A program made the translations under genes and the position numbers. DNA of 64,000 nt, taken from NCBI GenBank assembly GCA_023416695.1, contig JAEZGY010000019.1, positions 1-64,000 of the forward strand. Direction: 5' to 3'. The notes beneath the pieces were generated by a model, which searched no databases, was not told the DNA's origin, and saw nothing but the letters and a program-made list of their open reading frames with translations. Within the stretch, counting starts at the first letter, position 1. Each line of letters begins with the position of its first letter. Below are positions 43,241 through 52,317 of the stretch, piece after piece. This DNA is from Bacillota bacterium. GTDB lineage: Bacteria > Bacillota > Clostridia > Lachnospirales > Lachnospiraceae.

Positions 43241-43924
43241 ATGGGCAATAAGAAAACAATTGTTGTCATTGAGGATGATATTAGCATTAATAATTTTATG
43301 ATAGCTTGTCTCAAAAATAATAGTTACAATCCAATCAGTGCATACAGTGGAAAGGAAGGTCTTTCTCTATGTAGTACCTATTGCCCGGATCTTATTTTAC
43401 TAGACTTAGGGCTTCCGGATATGAATGGGGTAGAGGTAATTAAAAGAATAAGACAGTGGAGTAAGATTCCTATTGTTGTGGTATCAGCAAGGGGAAACGA
43501 GCCAGATAAGGTGCAAGCCCTTGATCTTGGAGCAGATGATTATGTAACCAAACCATTTGGTTCCGATGAACTATTAGCAAGAATCAGGGTTGCCCTACGA
43601 CATAAAACAATAGAAGAATCAGAGATGCTTATTAAAAATGGTGATTTGGTCATAGATGTAGATAAGCATCTTGTTTATATGAATGGAGAGGAAGTGCATT
43701 TTACGCCTATTGAATATAAGATTATGCTTACCCTTGGCAATCATATAGGGAAGGTGGTTACTATGGATGCATTGATGAAAGAAGTGTGGGGGCCTTATTT
43801 AGATGAGTCCAATTTACTTCGGGTAAACATGGCCAATATAAGAAGAAAAATTGAGATGAATCCTGCTCAACCGCGCTATATTCGGACAGAAGTAGGAGTG
43901 GGCTACCGGATGCTTGAGCAATAA
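43241..43924 (+). CDS. kdpE: Response regulator KdpE
   Basis: 227 residues. The receiver domain has the acidic pocket EDD, phospho-acceptor Asp in LILLDLGLPDMNG and the switch Lys in DYVTKPF. The OmpR-type winged helix follows (FTPIEYKIMLTLGNHIGK, then RYIRTEVGVGYRM). It activates kdpABC when phosphorylated by KdpD. It ends the operon, ten bases after kdpD. Confidence 0.95.
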   Translation: MGNKKTIVVIEDDISINNFMIACLKNNSYNPISAYSGKEGLSLCSTYCPDLILLDLGLPDMNGVEVIKRIRQWSKIPIVVVSARGNEPDKVQALDLGADDYVTKPFGSDELLARIRVALRHKTIEESEMLIKNGDLVIDVDKHLVYMNGEEVHFTPIEYKIMLTLGNHIGKVVTMDALMKEVWGPYLDESNLLRVNMANIRRKIEMNPAQPRYIRTEVGVGYRMLEQ

Positions 43925-43950
43925 CTGCTCTCTCTTAGTAGCCCACTTTA
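43896..43950. terminator. Possible terminator overlapping kdpE stop
   Basis: GAGTGGGCTAC within the last codons of kdpE pairs with GTAGCCCACT after the stop, with TTTAT following. The loop is about 30 bases, so the call is weak. It may also serve queT from the other side. Confidence 0.4.
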
Positions 43951-43955
43951 TAGAA

Positions 43956-44441
43956 TTATTTCATTTGTCCAAAAATTGCTCGTCTATGACGGTTTAGGGC
44001 AAATAATAACGTCAACCCTAAAACTCCACAAGCCAACACTTGACCAGCACCTACGGTTGCCATCATAAAGGGAATGGCTTCTTCTATACCATATACCTTT
44101 AATAGAATAAAAGGAACCACTAATGCATTTAATACAATTGGTGGAATGGGAACAAGGAATTTGTACTTACGTAAGCCATAGGATAAAATTGCAGCAACTA
44201 AGGTTGTAAGGCTACCAAAGACAAAGTCAAGGGGAGGGCATCCAATCAAAAAATTACCTAAGAAACAACCCGCAAATAAGCCGGGAATGGCAGCAGGAGT
44301 AAAGTAGGGAAGAATGGTCAGAGCCTCACTAATTCTAAATTGAATGGCAAATACGCTAATTGGCTGTAAAAGCATTAATAGTACGATATAAATAGCAGCA
44401 ATAATAGCTGCTTGATTGATAAATAGCACTTTCTTATTCAT
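43956..44441 (-). CDS. queT: QueT-type queuosine precursor ECF transporter S component
   Basis: 161 residues with five or six membrane helices. The sequence IQFRISEALTILPYFTPAAIPGL and later NFLIGCPPLDFVFGS match the QueT family (the shorter forms FRISEALT and GCPPLDFVFG are the key parts). QueT is the substrate-binding membrane subunit of an energy-coupling-factor transporter for preQ0/preQ1-like precursors, and uses shared EcfAAT elsewhere. A preQ1-I riboswitch-like structure directly upstream supports this assignment. Confidence 0.92.
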   Translation of the reverse strand: MNKKVLFINQAAIIAAIYIVLLMLLQPISVFAIQFRISEALTILPYFTPAAIPGLFAGCFLGNFLIGCPPLDFVFGSLTTLVAAILSYGLRKYKFLVPIPPIVLNALVVPFILLKVYGIEEAIPFMMATVGAGQVLACGVLGLTLLFALNRHRRAIFGQMK

Positions 44442-44449
44442 AGGTAATC

Positions 44450-44492
44450 TCCTTTAGTTTTGTTTTACGTGTGGAAGGTCTCGAACACACGA
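44450..44492 (-). promoter_or_regulatory. preQ1-I riboswitch candidate upstream of queT
   Basis: On the minus strand CGTGTG (44491-44486) pairs with CACACG (44473-44468) around loop TTCGAGACCTTC. The A-rich tail AAAACAAAACTAAAGG follows. CCTT in the loop can pair with AAGG of the tail to form the H-type pseudoknot of this riboswitch, covering the AAAGGAG ribosome binding site. The layout is like the known Thermoanaerobacter preQ1 aptamer. Ligand binding would block queT translation. Confidence 0.72.
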
Positions 44493-45147
44493 ATTGCTTT
44501 AGTTACTATAACCTAAATGATAAGTAAATGCAAGTAATTAACTAGGGTAGTAAATTAGTACAGATATCTTATGATAAAGAAGGGGAATATCTTTATCTTA
44601 ACCAGTACCAAAAGGTAGGCAACTATGATTGGGATCAAATAAGAACGAATGGATGGCTTTACTGCGGAAGAAAGATAGAACTTTCGGTAAATCAAGAAAG
44701 AAATAACCACAAATAAGATACAAGTAAACACGGGTTTCTTTGGTAGCAATGAAAATACCTGTCACACTGTCATAATTACGATAGCCTACCTCTTGAGAAT
44801 CCCCTTTTTATCCCCTATAATAAAAGTAATCCTATGCTTTGGAGTCTCGGTTAACATATCACACATTTGACCTCACTCTATCTTTACCATTCTTTCGTCT
44901 GCTTTCCTTACGTCAGGGATGATCGCAGACACAATCCAAACAACAAGTAATGTAATAACAATACTATGGAAGAAGCCACATAGTAGAAACTTTGCACCTA
45001 ATTACATAGAAGCATAGGAGAAGGAATCAGCTTCTTGTGTCTAGTCCAATAGATATGATACAGGGAGCTGATTTTTTTGTAATGTGTAATCACTGCTTAT
45101 GTTCTAAATACTATCCAAAACGGGAATGGTGTCGTGTGGCTGTAGGG
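44493..45147. other. Intergenic region, no confident gene
   Basis: About 650 AT-rich bases. A 64-residue hydrophobic frame at 44555-44749 (minus, TTG start) lacks a convincing ribosome binding site. AATCAGCT and AGCTGATT near 45025-45076 could form a rightward stem before TTTTTTT, but the loop is long. It may be a decayed gene. Confidence 0.4.
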
Positions 45148-46449
45148 TTACGCCTTTATCATTCGAATCGTGTGTTCGGTTTCTTTTGTTTTCGCCAATC
45201 CCAGCCTATCACAAATGTGCATCAATTCTTTGCTTGATATAGGTACATCAATATAGGCATCTTTTCCAGCAATTGATAGTGCATACTCCAGAAGGCCAGT
45301 ACCAAACCCGTTACGTTGGTATTGTCCCTCAATGTATAGGTTATCTATATGTCCGTTATCTATTGTAACAATTCCGATTTCTCTGCCAAAAGATATGCCA
45401 TATAGTTTTCCGCCACTTAAAATAGCTTTTTTGATTCTTTCTGCAATGATATTTTCTTCTAAAATATATCTTGCTTCATTTTCTTCTCGGGACAAACTAT
45501 ATTTATATCTTCCATATCGATTGGCATATCGGCAGATATGCTCAATTTGTTCGGTAGATCCTGAGAATTCGCCGCAAACAATCTGTTTTCCTATTGCAGC
45601 CACAATCTGCGAATCGGGATTTGACCAAGGTTTATCGATTCCCCAGTAGATTGAATTGATGGAATTCGTATTCAGATTATGAAGAAAGTCTTTTCCATTG
45701 CATATCATCTTGTAGTTTCTTCGTTTGAAATAGAACATATTACTTTCGCAGGTAAAAACCGAAGTTACCTTACCACCTTGATGTATAAGTGCATCTTTTA
45801 ACGATTGCAGATCAATATCATCCGGAATAGTTTCATAAATTCCATCAAACAATCGAAAACATGCCCAATAATCTTTGACTTCCGGTACAATCCTTGACGA
45901 CCAACTTGCGTAACAATTCACTAACTGCATCAGTACATATTTGCCGTCGGCATCGTGAAAATCGGCTTCAGAAAGGGGATGCGCCTCCTGTTGGGTATAT
46001 GCTTTGCCCGCCGTCCGTAATTGGACAGCAATAATATCCCCATCTTCAAAGATACGTTCTGTTTGAACATTCGGCTTGATCTTCTTTCTCATTGGTTGAG
46101 GAGAAAGAAGTTTTTCTTTGAAATCCTTAAGTTTCTTTTTTCTGGATTCCAGAGTCTTTTCACCCGCTTCAGCCCATAACTCCAAGCCAAAGTCATTGTC
46201 AATCATTTGAATAGCCCTGCTACGCACAGAATCTGTCAATATACCCTTTTTCCACATAAAATCAGAAAGAGAATAAATGTAATTACACCATTCCTCTTCG
46301 TCCGATTCATCAAACATTTCCCCTCGGACATAGAGGTCTATTGTTTTCAGCGCTTCTTCAACATCGAATTTATAGAAAGCGGCAGAATACTCTATGTATA
46401 AATCCTTTGCAGTATCGTTGCCGGTGATACTGGTATTCCATGTTCCCAT
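45148..46449 (-). CDS. DUF4259-like N-terminal domain fused to GNAT acetyltransferase
   Basis: 433 residues from ATG 46449, after AAGGGG; a frame extension to 46500 lacks a site. The N-terminus MGTWNTSITGNDTAKDLY resembles the DUF4259-type family (about 1-110). A middle domain has FEDGDIIAVQLRTAGKAYT (about 140-300). The last ~75 residues are a GNAT-like fold with GQYQRNGFGTGLLEYAL. Codon use is visibly more GC-rich (GCCGTCGGC, CCCGCCGTCCG) than in neighbours, suggesting transfer. Function unknown; it could modify a partner protein or small molecule. Confidence 0.72.
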   Translation of the reverse strand: MGTWNTSITGNDTAKDLYIEYSAAFYKFDVEEALKTIDLYVRGEMFDESDEEEWCNYIYSLSDFMWKKGILTDSVRSRAIQMIDNDFGLELWAEAGEKTLESRKKKLKDFKEKLLSPQPMRKKIKPNVQTERIFEDGDIIAVQLRTAGKAYTQQEAHPLSEADFHDADGKYVLMQLVNCYASWSSRIVPEVKDYWACFRLFDGIYETIPDDIDLQSLKDALIHQGGKVTSVFTCESNMFYFKRRNYKMICNGKDFLHNLNTNSINSIYWGIDKPWSNPDSQIVAAIGKQIVCGEFSGSTEQIEHICRYANRYGRYKYSLSREENEARYILEENIIAERIKKAILSGGKLYGISFGREIGIVTIDNGHIDNLYIEGQYQRNGFGTGLLEYALSIAGKDAYIDVPISSKELMHICDRLGLAKTKETEHTIRMIKA

Positions 46450-46617
46450 ACTACATTCCCCTTTCCCTTCATAGTCAATTACAACCATTCCTTTCTGCAA
46501 TTTTCACATCATTCGTTGCAAAAGTGTTGCAGTGCGGTTTTCTTCAAAACATAAAATGCCAGATAGTCCTTGGTTTCCAAGGGTTTGCAGGCAATTGTAA
46601 GCCAGTTTGTATTATTC

Positions 46618-46785
46618 TTACTCTTTTATTGTAAAAGAATATAGAAGAACAATAATACTTGCTAGAATGAAGATTCCTCCAGCAGTCTCAGCATCTGAAC
46701 CATATAAAAAGAAATTGCCACTTAGAAAAATTCCACCTAAGATTAACATATAAATAGATATTAAGATAGCTCGTATTCTTTTCAC
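46618..46785 (-). CDS. Small membrane protein, 55 residues
   Basis: A short gene read leftward from GTG 46785 to TAA 46618. GGGGGAG at 46800-46794 lies eight bases before the GTG, an ideal distance. The product has two hydrophobic stretches (AILISIYMLILGGIFL and GGIFILASIIVLLYSF) joined by GNFFLYGSDAETA, with KRIR at the N-terminus and TIKE at the end. It is not recognised. The strong ribosome binding site and clean hydrophobic pattern support it. It lies between two acetyltransferase genes on the same strand. Confidence 0.7.
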   Translation of the reverse strand: MKRIRAILISIYMLILGGIFLSGNFFLYGSDAETAGGIFILASIIVLLYSFTIKE

Positions 46786-46916
46786 TTGTTATTCTCCCCC
46801 AATCAAAGTTTTATAGATATTAAAATCGTCTACCTTGGTCACTATGTTATAGGAAAATAATAACATAATAAGGTAATCATATCAATTTAGAGTGCCTAAT
46901 TGATAGAAACGATGTA

Positions 46917-47444
46917 TTATATCTCTAAATCCGTCATAAGCATTCCATATACAAAACTATCCGTCCACTCTCCCTTATTCCAATAGTCTTTTATAAAATG
47001 AGCCTCTTTGCGCATACCGACTCTTTCACAAAGCTTGGCTGATGAAAGGTTTCTAGCATCTAGATTTGCCTGTATACGATGTACCTTTAACTCGTTAAAT
47101 ACATACTCAATGGTACTTCGTACCGCCTCAGTAGCATAGCCTTTTCCTGCATATGTCTCATTAAATGCAAAACCAATTTCCACCGTTTCCTTCATACTGG
47201 TATACCATATAGATATGTCTCCAATTACCTTTTCCCCTAGCTCACAAGCCAAACTGATGCCTTTCTCTTTCGTTAGTATGTTAGAGGAAAGCTTGTGACG
47301 AAAGGCTTCCTCCACAGAATCTTTCGTCCATGGTTCATGTAATAAATAACGACAAGTATCTTCATTTTTATAGATTTCAAATGCATCCATACAGTCGGCT
47401 TCCCTAAAAGGCCTAACCCTCATTCTTTTCGTTATGATTTCCAT
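46917..47444 (-). CDS. RimJ/RimL-type GNAT acetyltransferase
   Basis: 175 residues from ATG 47444, seven bases after AGGAGG; the ATG at 47450 is too close to that site. The N-terminus ITKRMRVRPFREADCMDAFE and the motif AFNETYAGKGYATEAVRS at about 105-122 are typical of RimJ/RimL and related enzymes. RIQANLDARNLSSAKLCERVG completes the fold. These acetylate N-terminal amines of ribosomal proteins or small amines; the target here is unknown. Confidence 0.88.
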   Translation of the reverse strand: MEIITKRMRVRPFREADCMDAFEIYKNEDTCRYLLHEPWTKDSVEEAFRHKLSSNILTKEKGISLACELGEKVIGDISIWYTSMKETVEIGFAFNETYAGKGYATEAVRSTIEYVFNELKVHRIQANLDARNLSSAKLCERVGMRKEAHFIKDYWNKGEWTDSFVYGMLMTDLEI

Positions 47445-47795
47445 ATTCATTCCTCCTATCCTATTGTATATTATCCTCATATTTTACAATAATGTTTTTT
47501 ATTCTAAATAAAGTTTTCCAACCCTAATGACGAATTTAAGTAAAAATCAAACTGCATCTCGTCTTACATCTCACCAAAGTTTTATAGATCATAGATGCTA
47601 TCATAATTATTCTATAGCATGATAGAGGAGGATGTAAATATATTTCATAATCTGGATTGATGATACATTAACACATAAAACAAAAAAATGTTTTATAAGT
47701 ACTAAATTAGTCACATTTGGAAAACTAAAGGGTTACCAAAAAGACATAATATGTTATAATAGGGGCTAGGTGAGATACTATAGGAGGATTATGCT
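47445..47795. promoter_or_regulatory. Intergenic region with promoter of GH18 gene
   Basis: 351 bases. TTACCA (47733-47738) and TATAAT (47755-47760) with 16-bp spacing form a likely rightward promoter 35 bases before the ATG. The remainder is AT-rich with no other clear feature. Confidence 0.5.
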
Positions 47796-49499
47796 ATGGA
47801 TAGAAAGATGAAGCAAACTATTATTTGTGGCTGTGCTGTTCTGGCTATTATTATTGTTTGCGTGGCATTGGTTATTAAGGATAAATTCACACCAAGTGAT
47901 GAACATATGGAATTGACTGAATTTTACCAAGTAAACCAGGGTGAGATTCTGATTTTCATGGAGAATTACCAGTACGAGAAGACAGGTCTGTACATTGATA
48001 ACACAGTTTATATAGATTATAATACGGTAGTAGAACATATTAATAAGAGGTTTTATTGGGACAATAACGAGAACCTTTTACTATATACCACGCCTACAGA
48101 TATTATTAAGGTATCAGCAGGGACAACAGGCTATCAAGTAAATAAGAGCGAAGAGAAAACAGATTATCCTGTTGTGAAGGTGAATGGTGATAAGGTATAC
48201 GTAGCCTTGGAATTTGTTAAGAAATACTCCAATGTTGAGTATCAAGTGTTTTTAGAGCCAAATCGTGTGGTTCTGACCTGTAACTGGGGCAAACAACTAC
48301 AGTATGCGGAAGCAGAGAAGAATTTAAGTGTCAGAGTAAAAGCGGATATTAAGAGCCCTATTCTAGAGGATATTGAAGCTGGAGACATGCTTGTATTTGT
48401 AGATGAGGGAGCTCAGGAGAATGGATTTGTTAAGGTTATGACATCAACAGGTGTCATCGGCTATGCAAGAGAAAAATATCTATTAGATGGTGAATATATT
48501 GTTCTTCAAAATGACTATAAGGAACCAGAATACACCAGTATTAAGAAGACGGGCACTATTAATATGGTGTGGCATCAGGTTTTTGGTCAACCAGGCAATG
48601 GGGAACTGTTAAATATGCTAGATGGAGCTAAAGGGGTTAATGTAATTAGTCCAACCTGGTTTTCCATAGCTAATGAGAATGGTGAGATTACTTCTCTGGC
48701 TAGCGAGAAGTATGTGGAACAGGCTCATAATCAAGGTGTTGATGTATGGGCATTAGTAGATGACTTTAATACGGAGATAGACAAGGTTAAATTATTTACA
48801 AGAACCTCTAGTAGAGAGAAGCTTTCCAATGAGATTGTTTCCGCAGCGATTCGTTATAATGTAGATGGTATCAATATTGATTTTGAGAAAATCACAGCAG
48901 AATACAGTAAAGCATATGTGCAATTTTTAAGAGAGCTTTCTGTGAAATGTCGTAATAATGGCATTATTCTTTCCATAGACAACTATATTCCAGCTGCCTA
49001 CAATAAGTTTTATGATAGAAAAGAACAAGGAATTATAGCGGATTATATTATTTGTATGGCCTATGATGAGCACTATGCAGGCTCTGAGGAAAGTGGTTCA
49101 GTATCCAGTATTAATTATGTAACCCAGGCACTTCAAGATACAAAGGCTGAGGTTCCTACGGAGAAGATTATAATGGCACTCCCATTTTATACTAGACTAT
49201 GGCGTGAAGTGAAAGGGGCCAATGGCACTGAGGTTAGTTCTGAGGCTTATAGTATGGTAAAAGCAGAAAAGCTTCTTCAGAATAAGGGAGTTACCTTGGA
49301 GTGGAATGCTGAGATTGGCCAATATTATGGGCAATATGAGGAAGATGGAGCTATCTTTAGGATGTGGTTAGAGGATGAGAAATCCTATGAGACGAAGCTA
49401 AAAGCTGTGTTTGCAGAGCCAGTGGCTGGTGTTGCAGCATGGAAACTTGGATTACAGAAGGAAACCATCTGGAACCTAATTGCTAAATATGCCAATTAA
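47796..49499 (+). CDS. Membrane-anchored GH18 glycosidase with SH3 domain
   Basis: 567 residues. A membrane anchor at about 8-27 precedes a copper-amine-oxidase-like N-terminal domain (about 50-165), an SH3-type domain (about 170-235) and a GH18 barrel (about 245-567). The catalytic motif DGINIDFEK keeps the proton-donor Glu but has Asn at the second Asp of DxxDxDxE. This form is seen in YaaH/SleL-type peptidoglycan glucosidases of spore formers. It probably acts on cell wall or spore cortex. AGGAGG precedes the ATG. A CwlD-like amidase follows after a terminator. Confidence 0.87.
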   Translation: MDRKMKQTIICGCAVLAIIIVCVALVIKDKFTPSDEHMELTEFYQVNQGEILIFMENYQYEKTGLYIDNTVYIDYNTVVEHINKRFYWDNNENLLLYTTPTDIIKVSAGTTGYQVNKSEEKTDYPVVKVNGDKVYVALEFVKKYSNVEYQVFLEPNRVVLTCNWGKQLQYAEAEKNLSVRVKADIKSPILEDIEAGDMLVFVDEGAQENGFVKVMTSTGVIGYAREKYLLDGEYIVLQNDYKEPEYTSIKKTGTINMVWHQVFGQPGNGELLNMLDGAKGVNVISPTWFSIANENGEITSLASEKYVEQAHNQGVDVWALVDDFNTEIDKVKLFTRTSSREKLSNEIVSAAIRYNVDGINIDFEKITAEYSKAYVQFLRELSVKCRNNGIILSIDNYIPAAYNKFYDRKEQGIIADYIICMAYDEHYAGSEESGSVSSINYVTQALQDTKAEVPTEKIIMALPFYTRLWREVKGANGTEVSSEAYSMVKAEKLLQNKGVTLEWNAEIGQYYGQYEEDGAIFRMWLEDEKSYETKLKAVFAEPVAGVAAWKLGLQKETIWNLIAKYAN

Positions 49500-49527
49500 C
49501 AGGTAAATACTATTTTGCTTATAGAAA

Positions 49528-49567
49528 CCACAAGCCCTTAAGTTTGATAGGGCTTGTGGTGTTTTTT
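49528..49567 (+). terminator. Terminator after GH18 gene
   Basis: CCACAAGCCCT pairs with AGGGCTTGTGG and is followed by TGTTTTTTG. Confidence 0.92.
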
Positions 49568-49671
49568 GTGGGAGCAGTGAGGCTTAGTGGTTTCCTAATA
49601 TGCTCCTTAGACATACATAGTCTGCCTACCTCATAAACTGTATTAATCATTAGTAAGGAAGAGAGTAAGCA

Positions 49672-50361
49672 GTGAAAAAGTACCGTAATCTGATTTTTAT
49701 TTGTTTAGTGGCAGTCAGCATGGTATTATTGTCACCCAAGGGAGTGACTGTGATAAAGAATGCGATGGTCACTAGTAACGATACAAAACAGTTAATCATT
49801 ATTGATCCAGGGCATGGTGGAGCAGATCCTGGAAAGGTTGGAATTAATAATGCCTTAGAAAAGGATATTAACCTTAGCATCTCTTTTAAGCTTAAGGTGT
49901 ACCTAGAACAATTGGGATATGAGGTAGTACTTACCCGTACAGATGACAATGGGCTTTATAGCTTAGAGGACAATAATAAAAAGCGAGCAGATATGAAGAA
50001 GCGGGTGTCCATAATTAATGAGGCAAACCCAGTTATGACAATTAGCATCCATCAAAATAGTTTTCCCCAAGCCAGTTCCAGGGGAGCACAGGTCTTTTAT
50101 CATGTGAAGTCCCCGGAAGGAAAGAGATTAGCAGAGACTATTCAAGAACAGATGAAGTTAGTTCTTAATGATGGAAACAAACGAGTTGCTAAGTCCAATG
50201 ACAGCTATTACATGCTTAAGAATACTTCTTGTCCAACGGTGATAGTTGAATGTGGCTTTCTTTCTAATCCTGCAGAGGCAGATTTATTACTTGATGATAG
50301 CTATCAGGATAAGGTAGCCTATGGAATTACAGAAGGTATTAAGGCATATATACGACAATAG
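49672..50361 (+). CDS. N-acetylmuramoyl-L-alanine amidase, CwlD-like
   Basis: 229 residues from a GTG start. A signal/anchor helix lies at about 5-25, then an Amidase_3 domain with zinc ligands in DPGHGGADPG, LEKDINL and ISIHQNS, and the catalytic Glu in VECGFLSN. Length and N-terminal anchor match CwlD, which with PdaA makes muramic delta-lactam in spore cortex. Vegetative wall amidases of this family are an alternative. It supports a spore-forming host. Confidence 0.88.
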   Translation: MKKYRNLIFICLVAVSMVLLSPKGVTVIKNAMVTSNDTKQLIIIDPGHGGADPGKVGINNALEKDINLSISFKLKVYLEQLGYEVVLTRTDDNGLYSLEDNNKKRADMKKRVSIINEANPVMTISIHQNSFPQASSRGAQVFYHVKSPEGKRLAETIQEQMKLVLNDGNKRVAKSNDSYYMLKNTSCPTVIVECGFLSNPAEADLLLDDSYQDKVAYGITEGIKAYIRQ

Positions 50362-50399
50362 AATGAAAACAAAGAAATGTACATAGTAGAGGTGATAAA

Positions 50400-51065
50400 G
50401 TGGAAAGATACTGTGATTTAAATGAGATTAGCGATGGAAAACTCTATAAAGCAGAGGACTGGGTGAAGGCTGGTAGTAACGGTTGTAAAGGGTGCTCTAA
50501 GTGTTGTCAGATTGTAGGGGAAAGCATTGTGCTTGACCCATTTGATGTGTATGAATTAACCTCCCATATGGGAGTCACCATACAGGAGCTTCTAGCCAAG
50601 AAGCTTGAGCTTCATGTAGTAGATGGGCTAATTATGCCAAATATTAAGATGGAGAATAAGAAGGGTGGTTGCGGGTTCTTAAGTGCAGAAGGACGCTGCA
50701 CCATCCATAGTTTTCGGCCAGGATTTTGTCGGATGTTTCCTTTTGGGCGTTACTACGAAAACGACAGTTTTCATTATATTTTGCAGGTGGATCAGTGCCC
50801 TTATCCAGATAAGACTAAGGTGCAGATAGGTCAGTGGATTGGGATTCCTGAGCTTAAGACCTACGAGCAGTATATTTGTGACTGGCACTACTTTCTATTA
50901 TCTTTACAAAAAAAGATTAAAGCAGGTGTGGAGGATGCTCTTTTAAAACAGATGAATATGTACATACTGCAGTTGTTTTATTTCCTTCCGTATGATGCAA
51001 ACATCGACTTTTATTCGCAGTTTTATAGTCGATTAAGTAAAGCGAAGAAAGAAATGCATTACTAA
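50400..51065 (+). CDS. YkgJ-family cysteine cluster protein
   Basis: 221 residues from GTG 50400, after GAGGTG. The N-terminal metal motif is NGCKGCSKCCQIVGES, followed by CGFLSAEGRCTIHSFRPGFC and QCPYPDKTK; together these are the YkgJ/UPF0153 cysteine pattern, likely binding zinc or an Fe-S cluster. The helical C-terminal half has no clear motif. Function of the family is unknown. It lies 38 bases after the amidase gene, possibly one transcript. Confidence 0.85.
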   Translation: MERYCDLNEISDGKLYKAEDWVKAGSNGCKGCSKCCQIVGESIVLDPFDVYELTSHMGVTIQELLAKKLELHVVDGLIMPNIKMENKKGGCGFLSAEGRCTIHSFRPGFCRMFPFGRYYENDSFHYILQVDQCPYPDKTKVQIGQWIGIPELKTYEQYICDWHYFLLSLQKKIKAGVEDALLKQMNMYILQLFYFLPYDANIDFYSQFYSRLSKAKKEMHY

Positions 51066-51191
51066 ACTTTTAAAAAGTTATCTTGAGTAGTAAATGCCCC
51101 TTTCTTGCCATGCTCTATGAGAAGTGCTATAATGTCAGAAAAGGTTTAGTAAGACATGAGGGACTGTGGAGAAAGGAAAGTTGATTAGGCA

Positions 51192-52259
51192 GTGAAAACA
51201 ATAGTTGAGACATTAGACAGAAATCATCTGGATGAGAATATACTAAAACGTGCTGGTGATATTATTAAGCATGGTGGATTAGTAGCATTTCCCACAGAGA
51301 CCGTATATGGACTTGGAGCAGACGGGCTTAAGGAGCAGGCCGCTAAAAAGATATATGAAGCCAAAGGACGTCCAAGCGATAATCCTTTGATTTTGCATAT
51401 AGCAGACATAGATAGTTTAAAGGAATTAGCAGTAGAGATACCAGAAAGTGCTTATACATTAGCTAAAGCATATTGGCCAGGACCACTTACTATGGTGTTA
51501 AAGAAAAGTAGTAAGGTACCCTACGGGACCACAGGTGGATTAGATACAGTGGCAATCCGCATGCCAAAGGATGAGATTGCACTTGGACTTATTAAGGCTT
51601 CTGGTTGCTATATTGCCGCTCCTAGTGCTAATACCTCAGGAAGACCAAGCCCAACCATGGCCAAGCATGTACTAGAGGACATGGATGGTAAGCTAGAGCT
51701 CATTTTAGATGGAGGACAAGTTGGAATTGGCATTGAATCCACAATCGTGGATTTGACCTCTGAGAAACCGATGATATTACGTCCCGGTTATATAACTAAA
51801 GAAATGCTAGAAGCTTTACTAGGACCTGTCTGTGTAGATTCCGCTATTTTAGCAAAGAATAAGGACAAAAATTATAAGCCTAAGGCTCCAGGAATGAAAT
51901 ATAGGCATTACGCACCAAAGGGTGATTTAACCGTTTTTCAAGGTGATATTAAGAAGGTAGTAGATCATATTAATGAACTCACTAAGGAGAGAATGTCTCA
52001 TGGAGAGACGGTGGGGATTATTGCTACAGAAGAAACTAAAGCGTATTATACCCAAGGTATTGTGAAAACCATAGGATCGAGACAGGATGAAGAGAGCATA
52101 GCCCACGGGCTTTATGCAGTGTTACGTGAGTTTGATGATTTACAGGTGGATATTATATATGGGGAAAGCTTTAAAGAGGATGGGTTTGGACAGGCTATTA
52201 TGAACCGTCTTTTAAAAGCAGCTGGATATCAGGTCGTAAAGCTAAAGGAAACAGAGTAA
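51192..52259 (+). CDS. Threonylcarbamoyl-AMP synthase, Sua5 type
   Basis: 355 residues from a GTG start. The YrdC domain shows GGLVAFPTETVYGLGADG and KGRPSDNPLILHI at the N-terminus, with SANTSGRPSPT further on. A linker and C-terminal Sua5 domain follow (GMKYRHYAPKGDLTVF at about 235-250). The two-domain form equals YwlC/Sua5 rather than short TsaC. It uses threonine, bicarbonate and ATP to make TC-AMP for tRNA t6A37. The order sua5, phosphatase, rpiB matches other Firmicutes. Confidence 0.95.
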   Translation: MKTIVETLDRNHLDENILKRAGDIIKHGGLVAFPTETVYGLGADGLKEQAAKKIYEAKGRPSDNPLILHIADIDSLKELAVEIPESAYTLAKAYWPGPLTMVLKKSSKVPYGTTGGLDTVAIRMPKDEIALGLIKASGCYIAAPSANTSGRPSPTMAKHVLEDMDGKLELILDGGQVGIGIESTIVDLTSEKPMILRPGYITKEMLEALLGPVCVDSAILAKNKDKNYKPKAPGMKYRHYAPKGDLTVFQGDIKKVVDHINELTKERMSHGETVGIIATEETKAYYTQGIVKTIGSRQDEESIAHGLYAVLREFDDLQVDIIYGESFKEDGFGQAIMNRLLKAAGYQVVKLKETE

Positions 52260-52317
52260 TCGTAGGGGTTAACAGCTAACGAGTAAAATTGTGATAACAC
52301 GATAAGGAGAAGTAGCT

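Noticed and set aside
44555..44749. 64-residue hydrophobic frame on the minus strand
   Set aside because: TTG start with no convincing Shine-Dalgarno and AT-rich composition that gives hydrophobic codons by chance; left as an uncertain region.
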